In this document: one piece after another, positions 35,811 through 44,998 of the stretch
How the letters are laid out: each line of letters begins with the position of its first letter
Numbering within the stretch: the first letter of the stretch is position 1
From: Mucilaginibacter lappiensis
GTDB taxonomy: Bacteria; Bacteroidota; Bacteroidia; Sphingobacteriales; Sphingobacteriaceae
Assembly (NCBI RefSeq): GCF_900155965.1
Contig: NZ_FTMG01000001.1
Location: 620,001 to 684,000 of the forward strand
Reading direction: 5' to 3'
Length of the DNA stretch: 64,000 nt
Notes under the pieces: model-generated
What the model saw: the letters and a program-made list of their open reading frames with translations, nothing else
Databases searched by the model: none
Told to the model about the DNA's origin: nothing
Made by a program: the position numbers and the translations under genes

Positions 35811-36734
35811 TTACCAGGTTCTTTTCTCCATAAAGGCATCCAGTTGGGCACGCGTCATTTTCACTTTGCTCCCGCTCTGGTCAAGCCATTTCAAAAATGC
35901 TTCGCGGATGGCAGGTGGCCATTGGCTGTCAATTTCGCCTGTACTATAGGTACCCGATTTAAGCATGGCATGCCCAAAGTCGTCACGCAAGGCAATAAAC
36001 TCAGCGGTGGCCACTACCTTTTCGGCCAAATGAGCAGGAATAAACAATACGCCTTCCTTTTCGGAAAGAACCAAGTCGCCGGGCATTACGATGGCGTGCC
36101 CTATTCTTATGGGTGTATTTAAACCCATCAACACCATTTCTTCCAGGTATGATGGATCAAAATCACGAACAAAGGCATTGAACCCGGGAATACTTTTCAA
36201 CCCTTGCAGATCGCGCGCCGAGCCATCAAAAATCACCCCATTACCCGATTTGTTGAATATGGAATTACCCAGGTTATCCCCAATTAATGTCCCCCCCCTT
36301 ATTTTACCAAAGCCATCGGCCACATAAACATCGCCTTTTTTGAGCACATCAATGGGCCAGGCATTAGTATTCCCTTTTCTGCCTTCCTTTACTCCACGGG
36401 CTTTGATATTTTTTTCCAAATCGGGGCGGCTGGGCATAAACATAGCCGTTACCACCCTGCCAATTACGGGTACATCATCGTTCACTAATTTCCAGTTGCC
36501 CTCAAACTGGTTGTTATAGCCTTCGTTCCGTAATACGGTCCAGGCTTCTTCAATACCGATGTGTTTGGCCCGTTCCAACAAATCGTCGGGTATTTTGGGT
36601 CGGCCATCGTCAAAACGCTCACCTTTCCATTCGGAGGTATAAAATATCAGTTGTTCTTTCGATATAGTTTGGGCTCTTGCTCCACCGGCATAAAACAGCA
36701 ATACAGCAAGGCCCATCTTAAAAATATTTCTCAT
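35811..36734 (-). CDS. RraA family protein with signal peptide (exported)
   Basis: RraA/HMG-aldolase fold protein of 307 residues, longer than the usual 160-240. It carries an N-terminal signal peptide ending GGARAQ, so it is predicted to be periplasmic, unlike the RraA-like protein at 6090-6797. The active-site blocks are conserved: GGTLIGDNLGNSIF and VIFDGSARDLQG with the substrate Arg and metal Asp. Family members cleave 4-hydroxy-2-oxo acids or decarboxylate oxaloacetate. It sits between the amidohydrolase and the BASS transporter genes with short gaps. An exported aldolase of this type is unusual. Confidence 0.85.
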   Translation of the reverse strand: MRNIFKMGLAVLLFYAGGARAQTISKEQLIFYTSEWKGERFDDGRPKIPDDLLERAKHIGIEEAWTVLRNEGYNNQFEGNWKLVNDDVPVIGRVVTAMFMPSRPDLEKNIKARGVKEGRKGNTNAWPIDVLKKGDVYVADGFGKIRGGTLIGDNLGNSIFNKSGNGVIFDGSARDLQGLKSIPGFNAFVRDFDPSYLEEMVLMGLNTPIRIGHAIVMPGDLVLSEKEGVLFIPAHLAEKVVATAEFIALRDDFGHAMLKSGTYSTGEIDSQWPPAIREAFLKWLDQSGSKVKMTRAQLDAFMEKRTW

Positions 36735-36756
36735 TTGTTTATAGGTTTATTATTGG

Positions 36757-38037
36757 TTATTGAACTCTGGCAAGTGACTTGTTATTGGGTATTCTTGGTG
36801 CTTCGATAGGTGTGGCAATACCGTTCAGATCATACACTATTTTGCCAGCCCTCACCGTCATTTCACATTCCAGTTTTTTATCGGCGGTAATTTTATACCC
36901 GGTATAATCAAACAGACCAAATTTACCTTTACGTATGCTTAAAATGGCAACATCTGCATCGGCACCGACAGAAAGGTTGCCCAACTCTTCGTGCTTAATT
37001 TCTTTGGCCGGGTTTGAGGTGCTCACCCTGATTACTTCATAAAGGTCCATGCCGATATTCAGAAATTTAGACATGGTGGTGAGCATATCCTTCATCGCAT
37101 TATTCATACTACCAGTATGAATATCCGTGCTAATGGAATTTGGGAAAAAGCCATCCTTTGCTGCCGGTATTGCCTGCGAAAAAGCAAAGCTGATACCGCC
37201 ATAACCAACATCGAAATAAATCCCTCGCTTGCGTGCCTCCCAAACAAAAGGCTTTATTTTTTGCGTAGCCAGATCGACGATATACTCCCTGTTATCCAAT
37301 TGACCGAAACAGTGCGTAAAAATATCACCCGGGCGTAGGTGCTTCGTAAACAATTCCTCGATAGACAGAGGTGGATTACTGCCCCCAAAATCAATCATTA
37401 CCGGCAGGCCGCCGGCCATATTGCCGGCTTCCACCGCATGATCAACCGCTACCCATTCATGGCCCTCATAATGGGCCACTTTAAAGCCTACCACAAAGTT
37501 CCGGTAACGGCGGGCGGTTAGTGCCGCCATTTTTGCGTCCATATCATTGGAGTTTTGCTCGTAGCCGCCGCGCATGCCTTCGCCTACAATATTGATGAAG
37601 GCCAGCACCCGCGTTTGCGACTGATCAATGGTTTGCGCCTTAAATGTAGGAAAAGTACGCCAGCCTGAGCTGCCGGCATCCACTACAGTAGTTACACCGT
37701 TGCGAAAGGTAAAGCCATCAGGCGGCAAAGCCAGGTTACCATTCTCATACTGATGATCGGGTTCGGTACCATAAAAATTGTGTGTGTGGATATCGATGAG
37801 GCCGGGCGTAACATACATGCCGGTAGCGTCGACAACCTGAAGGCCCAATTTAGGATTGATGTTTTTAGCCACCAGCGCTATTTTACCATCCTTCACCGCT
37901 ATGTCCATTTCGGCATCGATGTTATTTTTAGGGTCCATAACGTGGCCTCCTTTGATAACCACGTTATAGGATTGTGCTTGTATTGTTGTAATAGCTAAGC
38001 CCATGGCCGCTATTACCAGAAATATTCTTTTTTGCAT
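36757..38037 (-). CDS. amidohydrolase/deacetylase family metallohydrolase, secreted
   Basis: Amidohydrolase-superfamily enzyme of 426 residues with a signal peptide ending TTIQAQ. Metal-site candidates are His84 and His86 (DIHTHN), a likely carboxylated Lys186 (VGFKVAHYEG), His242 (FTHCFG) and Asp305 (STDIHTG). It resembles the group represented by Atu3266 and EF0837, whose genes are often next to a SelA-like PLP enzyme gene, as here. Those relatives remove acyl groups from N- or O-acylated acids. The gene starts 104 bases after the PLP enzyme stop. Substrate unknown; an N-acylated amino compound is a reasonable guess. Confidence 0.85.
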   Translation of the reverse strand: MQKRIFLVIAAMGLAITTIQAQSYNVVIKGGHVMDPKNNIDAEMDIAVKDGKIALVAKNINPKLGLQVVDATGMYVTPGLIDIHTHNFYGTEPDHQYENGNLALPPDGFTFRNGVTTVVDAGSSGWRTFPTFKAQTIDQSQTRVLAFINIVGEGMRGGYEQNSNDMDAKMAALTARRYRNFVVGFKVAHYEGHEWVAVDHAVEAGNMAGGLPVMIDFGGSNPPLSIEELFTKHLRPGDIFTHCFGQLDNREYIVDLATQKIKPFVWEARKRGIYFDVGYGGISFAFSQAIPAAKDGFFPNSISTDIHTGSMNNAMKDMLTTMSKFLNIGMDLYEVIRVSTSNPAKEIKHEELGNLSVGADADVAILSIRKGKFGLFDYTGYKITADKKLECEMTVRAGKIVYDLNGIATPIEAPRIPNNKSLARVQ

Positions 38038-38141
38038 TTCAAATCATTTTTTAATTTATTAATGCAGGAAACCTGGGGCAATAGTTATCCTGTCGGAGCA
38101 GAAATACCTACTCCGTAAAGCAATAAATAATGTAAATTGGC

Positions 38142-39353
38142 TTAAACCGCCTGTTGTAAAATAGCCTTCACCCGGCTGGCAACTACATCGATCTGGTCGG
38201 GCCGTAACAACACCACTCCAATGATCAATGTATCATCATGCCTGTTGGCAACTATACTTGGCGTACCGCTTTTAAGGGCTACCAGTACATCCTTAGGATT
38301 GGTTTTCACTTTGGTTTGATCCCAGGTTACATTTAAGCTTGGAAAAGCATTGGCCGGTCCCGGATTGACAACCACCTCGGTTTTTACCGTCGAGACTGTT
38401 TCTAACGTGGTGCCTATACGCTTTGCCCGCTGTAGCCAATCGTTCCATTCTTTATGATGGTCTTTTTCCAGGTATACCTTTAAAGCCGCGTACATGCCAA
38501 ACATTTCCTCTTTGTTCACCTTCATGGGCCTGCCGATCGGCGCTTCGTTAGGGCTATGATTAAGCCTTGCTGCCGTGATCAGGTCTTTCCTGCCAAATAA
38601 TAAACCGGCGCTTTGCGGCCCGTGGATCATTTTACCCCCCGAGAAAGTGATCAGATCGAAGCCCATTTTTTGAAACTTAAATAAGTTCTCAACCGGCGGC
38701 ACGTCTGCCGCGGCATCGATAAATGTTCGAATGTTGTGCTTCTTAGCTATTCTTACAAATTCATCGTGTGTAATACTGCTTTTTTTCTCGCTGGCATTAA
38801 AAAACAGGGCCATCACGGTATTACTATTGATGGCATTTTCCATGCCCTCGGGGCCATCAACCTCAACTATTTTAGCGCCGGTAGTGCTTACAGCCTGGTC
38901 AAACAAATAGCGATGCGTTTTCTGCATAATCACCTCAGGCCTCGGGTCAGGTAAATTGGGCAGTTGCTTTATTTTCGATTGATCGGTGCCCGTTATAGCT
39001 GCCGCCGTACCTAAAACTATAGCGCATGATGCGCCGGATGTTACCATAGCCGCTTCTACATGCAGCATTTCGGCTATCTTACCTCCTACCTTGTCCTGCA
39101 GTTCATACATATTGGCAAAATCATGCGAGGTTGAATTGATAGCCTCCAGCACTTCCGGCAACATGAGCGAGCCCGATAAAAAGGTCATGGTTACCCCCGC
39201 GTTTATTACCGGGGTAACATCAAGTTCTTTAAAAAAGTCGCGTTTAGGTGCTGGTTTTGGTGTAGTAAGGGTATGTAAAGCGGCCGCTTTACCTATCAGT
39301 CCGCTGGTTAGGGGGAGTATGGTAAGGCCTTTTAAAATATCTCTGCGTTTCAT
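38142..39353 (-). CDS. SelA-like PLP-dependent enzyme with Tat-type signal (ammonia-lyase-like)
   Basis: Fold-type I PLP enzyme of 403 residues in the selenocysteine-synthase-like group that includes D-glucosaminate-6-phosphate ammonia-lyase. Landmarks are TSGASCA near 105-111 for cofactor phosphate, Asp213 (FIDAAAD) for the pyridine nitrogen, and Lys241 (SGGKMIHGPQ) for the Schiff base. The N-terminus MKRRDILKGLTILPLTSG has a twin-arginine pattern (RRxxLK) and hydrophobic core, which fits export of a folded cofactor-bound enzyme. It lies 12 bases after the RidA gene. A role in eliminating ammonia from an amino acid or amino sugar acid is inferred. Confidence 0.83.
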   Translation of the reverse strand: MKRRDILKGLTILPLTSGLIGKAAALHTLTTPKPAPKRDFFKELDVTPVINAGVTMTFLSGSLMLPEVLEAINSTSHDFANMYELQDKVGGKIAEMLHVEAAMVTSGASCAIVLGTAAAITGTDQSKIKQLPNLPDPRPEVIMQKTHRYLFDQAVSTTGAKIVEVDGPEGMENAINSNTVMALFFNASEKKSSITHDEFVRIAKKHNIRTFIDAAADVPPVENLFKFQKMGFDLITFSGGKMIHGPQSAGLLFGRKDLITAARLNHSPNEAPIGRPMKVNKEEMFGMYAALKVYLEKDHHKEWNDWLQRAKRIGTTLETVSTVKTEVVVNPGPANAFPSLNVTWDQTKVKTNPKDVLVALKSGTPSIVANRHDDTLIIGVVLLRPDQIDVVASRVKAILQQAV

Positions 39354-39365
39354 ATACTGATATTA

Positions 39366-39821
39366 TTATATGTAAGCGATACAATCCATCTCAACTAGCG
39401 AGTTTCCGGGTACGCCGCCTTTGGCCACAGCTACGGTTGTACGTACTGGCGGATTTTTACCAAACCGGCCCTTGTATACATCATTCATACCCTGGTAATC
39501 GGCAATATCATTCAGAAAAACGGTAACCTTTAATACCTTTTCCATAGATGAACCTGCTTTTTTAAGTTCTTTCTCGAGTTCCTGTAATACAATTTCCGTA
39601 TGCGCCTTAATTTCGAAAGGTTCTACATGGGCACCTTTGCCGGCTATAAAAACCATATTGCCTAGTTTAGTAGAGCCCGAAAACAGGGGTACATCCTGGT
39701 GGTTGGTAATGTTGTTTACTTCTTTTTCATCGTTATTTACAATACCGGCTTTTGCAAAGCCAAATATTGAAATGCCTGCCGCCGAAGCCAGCAGTTTTTT
39801 TAAGATCGATCTTCTTTCCAT
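39366..39821 (-). CDS. RidA family enamine/imine deaminase with Tat-type signal
   Basis: RidA/YjgF fold protein of 151 residues. The conserved substrate-binding Arg127 (PVRTTVAVAKGG) and Glu144 (LVEMDCIAY) are present, as is the N-terminal LFSGSTKLGNMVFIAG region. RidA hydrolyses reactive enamines and imines released by PLP lyases, and here its gene directly precedes a PLP enzyme gene. The N-terminus MERRSILKKLLASAAGISIFG is a twin-arginine type signal (RRxxLK), so the protein is predicted to act outside the cytoplasm, where RidA proteins are not usually found. Confidence 0.87.
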   Translation of the reverse strand: MERRSILKKLLASAAGISIFGFAKAGIVNNDEKEVNNITNHQDVPLFSGSTKLGNMVFIAGKGAHVEPFEIKAHTEIVLQELEKELKKAGSSMEKVLKVTVFLNDIADYQGMNDVYKGRFGKNPPVRTTVAVAKGGVPGNSLVEMDCIAYI

Positions 39822-39874
39822 GGTTATGTTATTTTTAGGTTATGTGTGATTTTTTATTAAATGATTGCTAAGTG

Positions 39875-41410
39875 TTAGGGACGATCCCACCACATGCGGG
39901 TCAGGAAATCATCAGGACCCTGCCGGGCTATGGCCGCATTATAATTAGCTGTATTTAAATTTTGCTCGGTAGTTGGGTATAGCATCCGTCGGAATATTTT
40001 ACCCCCGGTTGCATTGCCCACATAGTTATTAGGTACCAATGCTGGGTAGCCTGTACGCCTGTAGCTGGCAAATACTTCCTGCGAATTAGGAAACACGCCC
40101 ACCCAAAACTGGGTATAGATCTGCTCCATCTGCGCGTTAAATGAACCAGTGGTATTTAATCGGTGATAGCTCAGGTAAGTTTGGATTTGATTAGTGCTGA
40201 TAACACCCTGCGACCCAAACAACGCCCATTGCCGCATCGAAGCGCTGATACCGTTTTCGTACAAAGTACTGGCGCTTGAGGCGGTGTACCAGCCACGCAA
40301 CGCTGCTTCGGCCAGTAGGAAGTTGGTTTCGGCGTTGGTAAGCAACAGATACGGACTATTAAGTTGCAAAATAGTATTAGGATTAGGCTCTGAATAAGTT
40401 ACAAATACAGCATCCGCAGGTTTAGCGCTCAGGCTGGATGACATCCCTTTTTGTATCGCTGCTGTAGTATCGGCAACTTTGTTTAACCAAACCACGGAAA
40501 CAGCTGCCAGGCGAGGGTCATTATTGGTTTTTAAGTAGTTAATAAATACATCCTGGTATTTGCCGCCTTCGGGATTGCTGGTACCATTTGCGCCAATGTA
40601 ATCAGCATTAAGCATATTGAGGGCCAACGGATTTTTGTTGATATCTTGCCCGGCAGAAACGTAACCATTTACTTTAGCCATATCTGCATCAGCAGTGATC
40701 ACGCCACCGGCAATAGCTTTTCGTGCCCATGTTTCTGCACCGGCAATATCAACCTTGGTCATGCGCATGGCACAGCGCAGCATCAGGGAATAAGCAAACT
40801 TTTTCCATTTATTTACATCGCCATTATAGATCAGGTCAGCAGCGCCAAATGTTGGTTTAGCGGCATTAAAAGCTGCGGTAGCCTCGTCTAGTTCCTTCAG
40901 CATATCAGCATAAATATTTTTCTGCTCATCATAGGCCGGCATGTAAATGGCATCGGTATACCCTTTGCCTGCCTGAGAATACGGGATATCGCCGTACAGA
41001 TCTGTAATGCGGCTAAAACAGTAAGCACGCCATATGCGGGCTGCAGACAACAGGTTAACCTGATCCGGATTACCTTTAACTGAGGTAATTACCTGCGAGA
41101 TTTCATTGATCTCTTTGGGATAAGCGGTATTAAACACTACCCATGACTGTGAGCTTTGGCTCAGCACGTACTTGGCGCCAAATCCAGCTACATCATTATA
41201 GCTGGTGGTATATTGCATAGTACCCTGCAACAATACTTGTACATCACCGGCTCCATCTAACACAGCTTTGGTAAATACAAAAGCCGGTGTAGGGTTGGCT
41301 GATGAGTTGGGATTGGTATTGATCGCCTCAAAATTTTTATCACACCCTTGCAGACCAATACAGGTTATCAATAGCAAGACTATCAATTTGGGAATAAAAT
41401 ATTTTTTCAT
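39875..41410 (-). CDS. SusD/RagB family lipoprotein (SusD-like_2 type), second pair
   Basis: Surface lipoprotein of 511 residues. Lipobox at Cys23 (CIGLQGCDKNF), SusD helices with RIWRAYCFSRITDLYGDIPYSQ (shortened: FSRITDLYGDIPYS), and C-terminal EVFASYRRTGYPALVP and RRMLYPTTEQNLN blocks mark the SusD-like_2 branch. It follows SusC after 18 bases. As in the neighbouring pair at 29338-34339, the downstream genes encode amidohydrolases and no glycosidases, so a peptide-like or acylated amino compound is more likely than a polysaccharide. Confidence 0.93.
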   Translation of the reverse strand: MKKYFIPKLIVLLLITCIGLQGCDKNFEAINTNPNSSANPTPAFVFTKAVLDGAGDVQVLLQGTMQYTTSYNDVAGFGAKYVLSQSSQSWVVFNTAYPKEINEISQVITSVKGNPDQVNLLSAARIWRAYCFSRITDLYGDIPYSQAGKGYTDAIYMPAYDEQKNIYADMLKELDEATAAFNAAKPTFGAADLIYNGDVNKWKKFAYSLMLRCAMRMTKVDIAGAETWARKAIAGGVITADADMAKVNGYVSAGQDINKNPLALNMLNADYIGANGTSNPEGGKYQDVFINYLKTNNDPRLAAVSVVWLNKVADTTAAIQKGMSSSLSAKPADAVFVTYSEPNPNTILQLNSPYLLLTNAETNFLLAEAALRGWYTASSASTLYENGISASMRQWALFGSQGVISTNQIQTYLSYHRLNTTGSFNAQMEQIYTQFWVGVFPNSQEVFASYRRTGYPALVPNNYVGNATGGKIFRRMLYPTTEQNLNTANYNAAIARQGPDDFLTRMWWDRP

Positions 41411-41428
41411 GATGGTGGTTTTTCTGAA

Positions 41429-44400
41429 TTAAAATTTAACCATAAGGTTTAGCCCATAGCTTCTTGTTCTTGGTAATCCGAAAGATTCAAAGCCCTGACT
41501 GGAGCCATTGGTAAAGCTCGACTCCGGGTCGAAATTGTCCGTCTGCTTATAAATGGTTAGCAGGTTACGCGCAACAAATGATACAGAGGCGTTTTGAACG
41601 TTGATAGCTTTCAGGAGATCGGCCGGAATGTTATAGCTGAATATGACCTGACGAAGCTTTACAAAGCCACCATCGTGCAAAAACAACTCTGAGTAGGACT
41701 TATAATTGTCATAATAACTACGCAAGTTTGATACCGGCACCGTTCTGGAATATGGATTGCCGGCCTGATCCACACCACTCAGTTGCAAACCATTTTCTCT
41801 GCCTGGCAAGGTTGTTTTCATTAAGCCTAAGCGGGTACCATAAACTTCCATCAATGAGAAGATCTTGTTGCCGAACTTGCCATCAAGCAATACATTTAAG
41901 GAGAACCTCTTGTAGCGAAAATCATTAGACCAGCCCATGGTTATCGGCGCAACACCCTTGCCTAAGGTTTGCAATCCGGTTGCAACAGGTAAACCGGTAG
42001 TAGCGTTAAATACGGTTTGGCCATTGGCATTTTTCAGGATGCGGGTACCAACTATGGATCCATATGACTGGCCAACAATATTATTGATATACGCCCAGCC
42101 GTTAACCGATGAAGCCATCTGGATTTGATTAAGACCCGCGGCCAGTTTTACCACCTCATTCTTGTTATAGGCAAAGTTATAGCTGGTATTCCAACTGAAG
42201 TTGCCCGTTTTTACAGGGACTCCGCTGAGCAGCACCTCAATACCCTTATTGCTCAGTTCTCCCACATTTAAGACCACATTATTGTAACCGGTGGTTCCGG
42301 AGATGGCTGTAGATACGATATCATTGGTAGTTTTTCTATCATACAGGGTTACATCAAAACTTAAACGACTGTTAAATAAACGGGCCTCAATACCTGCCTC
42401 TGTGGTGGTGGAGGTATAAGGGCGAAGGTTTGAATTGGAAATGGTTGTACTGGACACATTTTGCAGTGGCTGCCCCGAAGTTGGCACCATGGTAAATGCC
42501 TGGTTGATCTGGTACGGACTTGGCGCCCCGCCACCTACCTGCGCATATGATGCCCTTATTTTAGCATAACTGATAGCCTGCGGCAGTTTAAATGCCTCTG
42601 AAAGCACAAAACTACCACCTACCGAAGGATAGAAAAGACTGTTATTTTTGGGGCTCAGGGTTGAAAACCAATCCTGACGACCGGTCACCGTTAAATAAGC
42701 AAAATTCTTATAACCAATATCAGCCGAACCCATTAATGAATTGATAGCGGTTTTATTATTGGTTGGTGTTGTAGAGATAGTTGAAAGGTTAGTCGAGCTG
42801 TAGAAATAAGGGATAATGTAATTACTGCCCGTGATATTGCTTTCATTGTAAACGGAACGCTGCTGATTGGCGCCTACAAAAGCAGTTAAAGCAAAATCAT
42901 TGGTTACCTTGCCATTGTAGTTAAGCGTTAATAATCCGTTGGTTTCTGAAGCATCCACTTTTAGTTCACTGTACTGACCATTGGGTACATACAAGGTACC
43001 GGTAGGCAGTATGTATTTATAGTTGTAATAATAAAAATCGCGGCTTACAACACCTTTTAATGACAGATTTTTAACGATCTCGTAAGTAAGACCAGCCTGC
43101 CCAATGAACCTGTTTTTGATATCATTTTCCTTAAACTTATTGACAACAAAATAGCTGTTTGAGGCAATAGAGGCATCATTCCAGGCAATTTCATTACCAT
43201 TTGCGTCATATCCTGGCTTTAGCCACCTGATATCGGCAGTATTGGCAATCATGTAGGGTGTCCAGTTGGGATTACCTAAAGCATCGCCGGCTGTGGTTCT
43301 GTTATGAGCATTTTCAACATTGTACTGTGCCAACGCTTCCAGGTTGATTCGTTTGCCGAGCTTGCTGTTAAGGCTGAGGTTACCGGTTTTACGGTTATAG
43401 TCCGTATTAGGGAGTACACTTTTGCTATTAAGATCCGAAGCGGAGAAACGGTAGTTAATAGCTTCTGTACCACCGGTAAAAGCCAGCGTATTGGTAAATG
43501 TAGAGCCGGTTTGGTAGAAATTTTTGATATTATCTTTCTGGGCGCTATAAGGGTGCGTTAATCCATCGGCTGCAACATATGGCGAGCCATCTATCTTTGC
43601 CCCGAATGAGCGGCGACCCGTTTGAATGGCCTCTCCCTGTGTAGTTGGTTTTACGCCATTATCGCCCTGGCCATATTCATATTGCCAATCGGGAAAAACG
43701 GCGGGCGTTTCCATGGTATAAGACGAGTTATAATCAACCCCGATACCTTTTTGAGCGCGCCCTTTTTTGGTAGTGATCAAAATAACACCATTAGCCGCCC
43801 TTGCACCATAAAGCGCTGCAGCTGTACCGCCTTTTAATACGCTGATGGACTCAATATCATCGGGGTTAATACCGGCTATGCCGTCGCCTCGGTCTACGTT
43901 ACCGGCGCTGCCATTGGTGGTAGCACTGCCACCCGGTACCGAGTTTTCCAACGGCATACCGTTAATCACATACAATGGCTGGTTGCCGCCCGAGAGGGAA
44001 CCGTTACCACGGATAATAACCCGGCTTGATCCGCCCGGACCTGTGGATAATCCGGTAGCATTTACACCGGCAACTTTACCGGTAAGGGCATTAGCCACGT
44101 TGTTTTCACGGGCCTGGGTAAATTCATCACCTTTTACTTCGGTAACCGAATAAGCCAGGGCCTTGCGCTGACGGGAAATGCCCAAAGCAGTAACTATCAC
44201 CTCGTTTAGTTTACTGGATTCTTCCTGTAGTCTGACATCAATGGTTTTACGGTTACCTACAGCAATTTCCTGGGTCAGGTACCCTATTGATGAAAATACA
44301 AGCATGGTATTACCATCGGGTACGTTAATACTATATCTTCCTTCAGCATTGGTGCTGGTTGCAATTGCGGCTCCTTTAATCCTTACAGTTACTCCGGGCA

Positions 44401-44833
44401 ACGCACCTGTGTTATCGGTAACCCTGCCCGTCACCTGCAGGGCCAAGTTTTTTTGCATTACCGGAATAGCAGAGGTCTGCTTTTTTTCGATCAGGATCAT
44501 ATTGCCTGATAACTGATACTCCATGCCCAGCGGATCAAATATCCTGGATAATACCAGGCTCAGTTTTTCATTTTTTACATCGATGGTAACGGTTTGATCT
44601 GTAACTATTTCGTTACTAAAAACAAAACTCAGCTTAATGGCCTTATTTATTTGCTTGAGTACATTTTTTACAGGCATGTTTGTCACCTTTAGCGATATTG
44701 GCGTGTCTAGGTCCTGTATAGAGTGGATAATCGCGCTGGTTTTGAAGAAACAGATAGATAGAAAACCTGTGATTATGACTATCCTGTTTACAGCTTTGCG
44801 CAGCCGATTAGAGGACAATATTTTTTTTGTCAT
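41429..44833 (-). CDS. SusC/RagA TonB-dependent outer-membrane transporter with STN domain, second sigma-linked pair
   Basis: Importer of 1134 residues. In order: signal region (about 12-35), STN domain (about 45-115, ISLKVTNMPVKNVLKQIN), carboxypeptidase-D-like domain (VTGRVTDNTGALPGVTV), SusC box NEVIVTALGISRQ, plug with YVINGMPLEN and ALYGARAANGVI, and a barrel ending LNLMVKF. The STN domain links it to the FecR anti-sigma factor encoded 165 bases upstream. It begins the transporter-enzyme operon that runs to 34686. Confidence 0.95.
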   Translation of the reverse strand: MTKKILSSNRLRKAVNRIVIITGFLSICFFKTSAIIHSIQDLDTPISLKVTNMPVKNVLKQINKAIKLSFVFSNEIVTDQTVTIDVKNEKLSLVLSRIFDPLGMEYQLSGNMILIEKKQTSAIPVMQKNLALQVTGRVTDNTGALPGVTVRIKGAAIATSTNAEGRYSINVPDGNTMLVFSSIGYLTQEIAVGNRKTIDVRLQEESSKLNEVIVTALGISRQRKALAYSVTEVKGDEFTQARENNVANALTGKVAGVNATGLSTGPGGSSRVIIRGNGSLSGGNQPLYVINGMPLENSVPGGSATTNGSAGNVDRGDGIAGINPDDIESISVLKGGTAAALYGARAANGVILITTKKGRAQKGIGVDYNSSYTMETPAVFPDWQYEYGQGDNGVKPTTQGEAIQTGRRSFGAKIDGSPYVAADGLTHPYSAQKDNIKNFYQTGSTFTNTLAFTGGTEAINYRFSASDLNSKSVLPNTDYNRKTGNLSLNSKLGKRINLEALAQYNVENAHNRTTAGDALGNPNWTPYMIANTADIRWLKPGYDANGNEIAWNDASIASNSYFVVNKFKENDIKNRFIGQAGLTYEIVKNLSLKGVVSRDFYYYNYKYILPTGTLYVPNGQYSELKVDASETNGLLTLNYNGKVTNDFALTAFVGANQQRSVYNESNITGSNYIIPYFYSSTNLSTISTTPTNNKTAINSLMGSADIGYKNFAYLTVTGRQDWFSTLSPKNNSLFYPSVGGSFVLSEAFKLPQAISYAKIRASYAQVGGGAPSPYQINQAFTMVPTSGQPLQNVSSTTISNSNLRPYTSTTTEAGIEARLFNSRLSFDVTLYDRKTTNDIVSTAISGTTGYNNVVLNVGELSNKGIEVLLSGVPVKTGNFSWNTSYNFAYNKNEVVKLAAGLNQIQMASSVNGWAYINNIVGQSYGSIVGTRILKNANGQTVFNATTGLPVATGLQTLGKGVAPITMGWSNDFRYKRFSLNVLLDGKFGNKIFSLMEVYGTRLGLMKTTLPGRENGLQLSGVDQAGNPYSRTVPVSNLRSYYDNYKSYSELFLHDGGFVKLRQVIFSYNIPADLLKAINVQNASVSFVARNLLTIYKQTDNFDPESSFTNGSSQGFESFGLPRTRSYGLNLMVKF

Positions 44834-44906
44834 ATATTTGAAGAAAGTTTATAGTAATTAAATGCCCTTGCGGGAGCTATGAATTATCTGAGCTTTAGCT
44901 CGGTAG

Positions 44907-44935
44907 GGTTGGATGTGCTGGAATCACATTCAACC
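44907..44935 (+). promoter_or_regulatory. 11-pair hairpin followed by T-run between FecR and SusC genes
   Basis: GGTTGGATGTG pairs fully with CACATTCAACC (one G-T pair) around a 7-base loop, and the plus strand continues with six T residues. It is an intrinsic-terminator shape for plus-strand RNA, where no gene ends. On the minus strand it would form a leader hairpin ahead of SusC. A smaller GAGCTttaGCTC repeat lies just beyond it. Confidence 0.45.
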
Positions 44936-44998
44936 TTTTTTATGTCGTCGTTGTATATCTCTATAGGCAATCGGTTTTAAAAGTTATCATTCTGTTTA

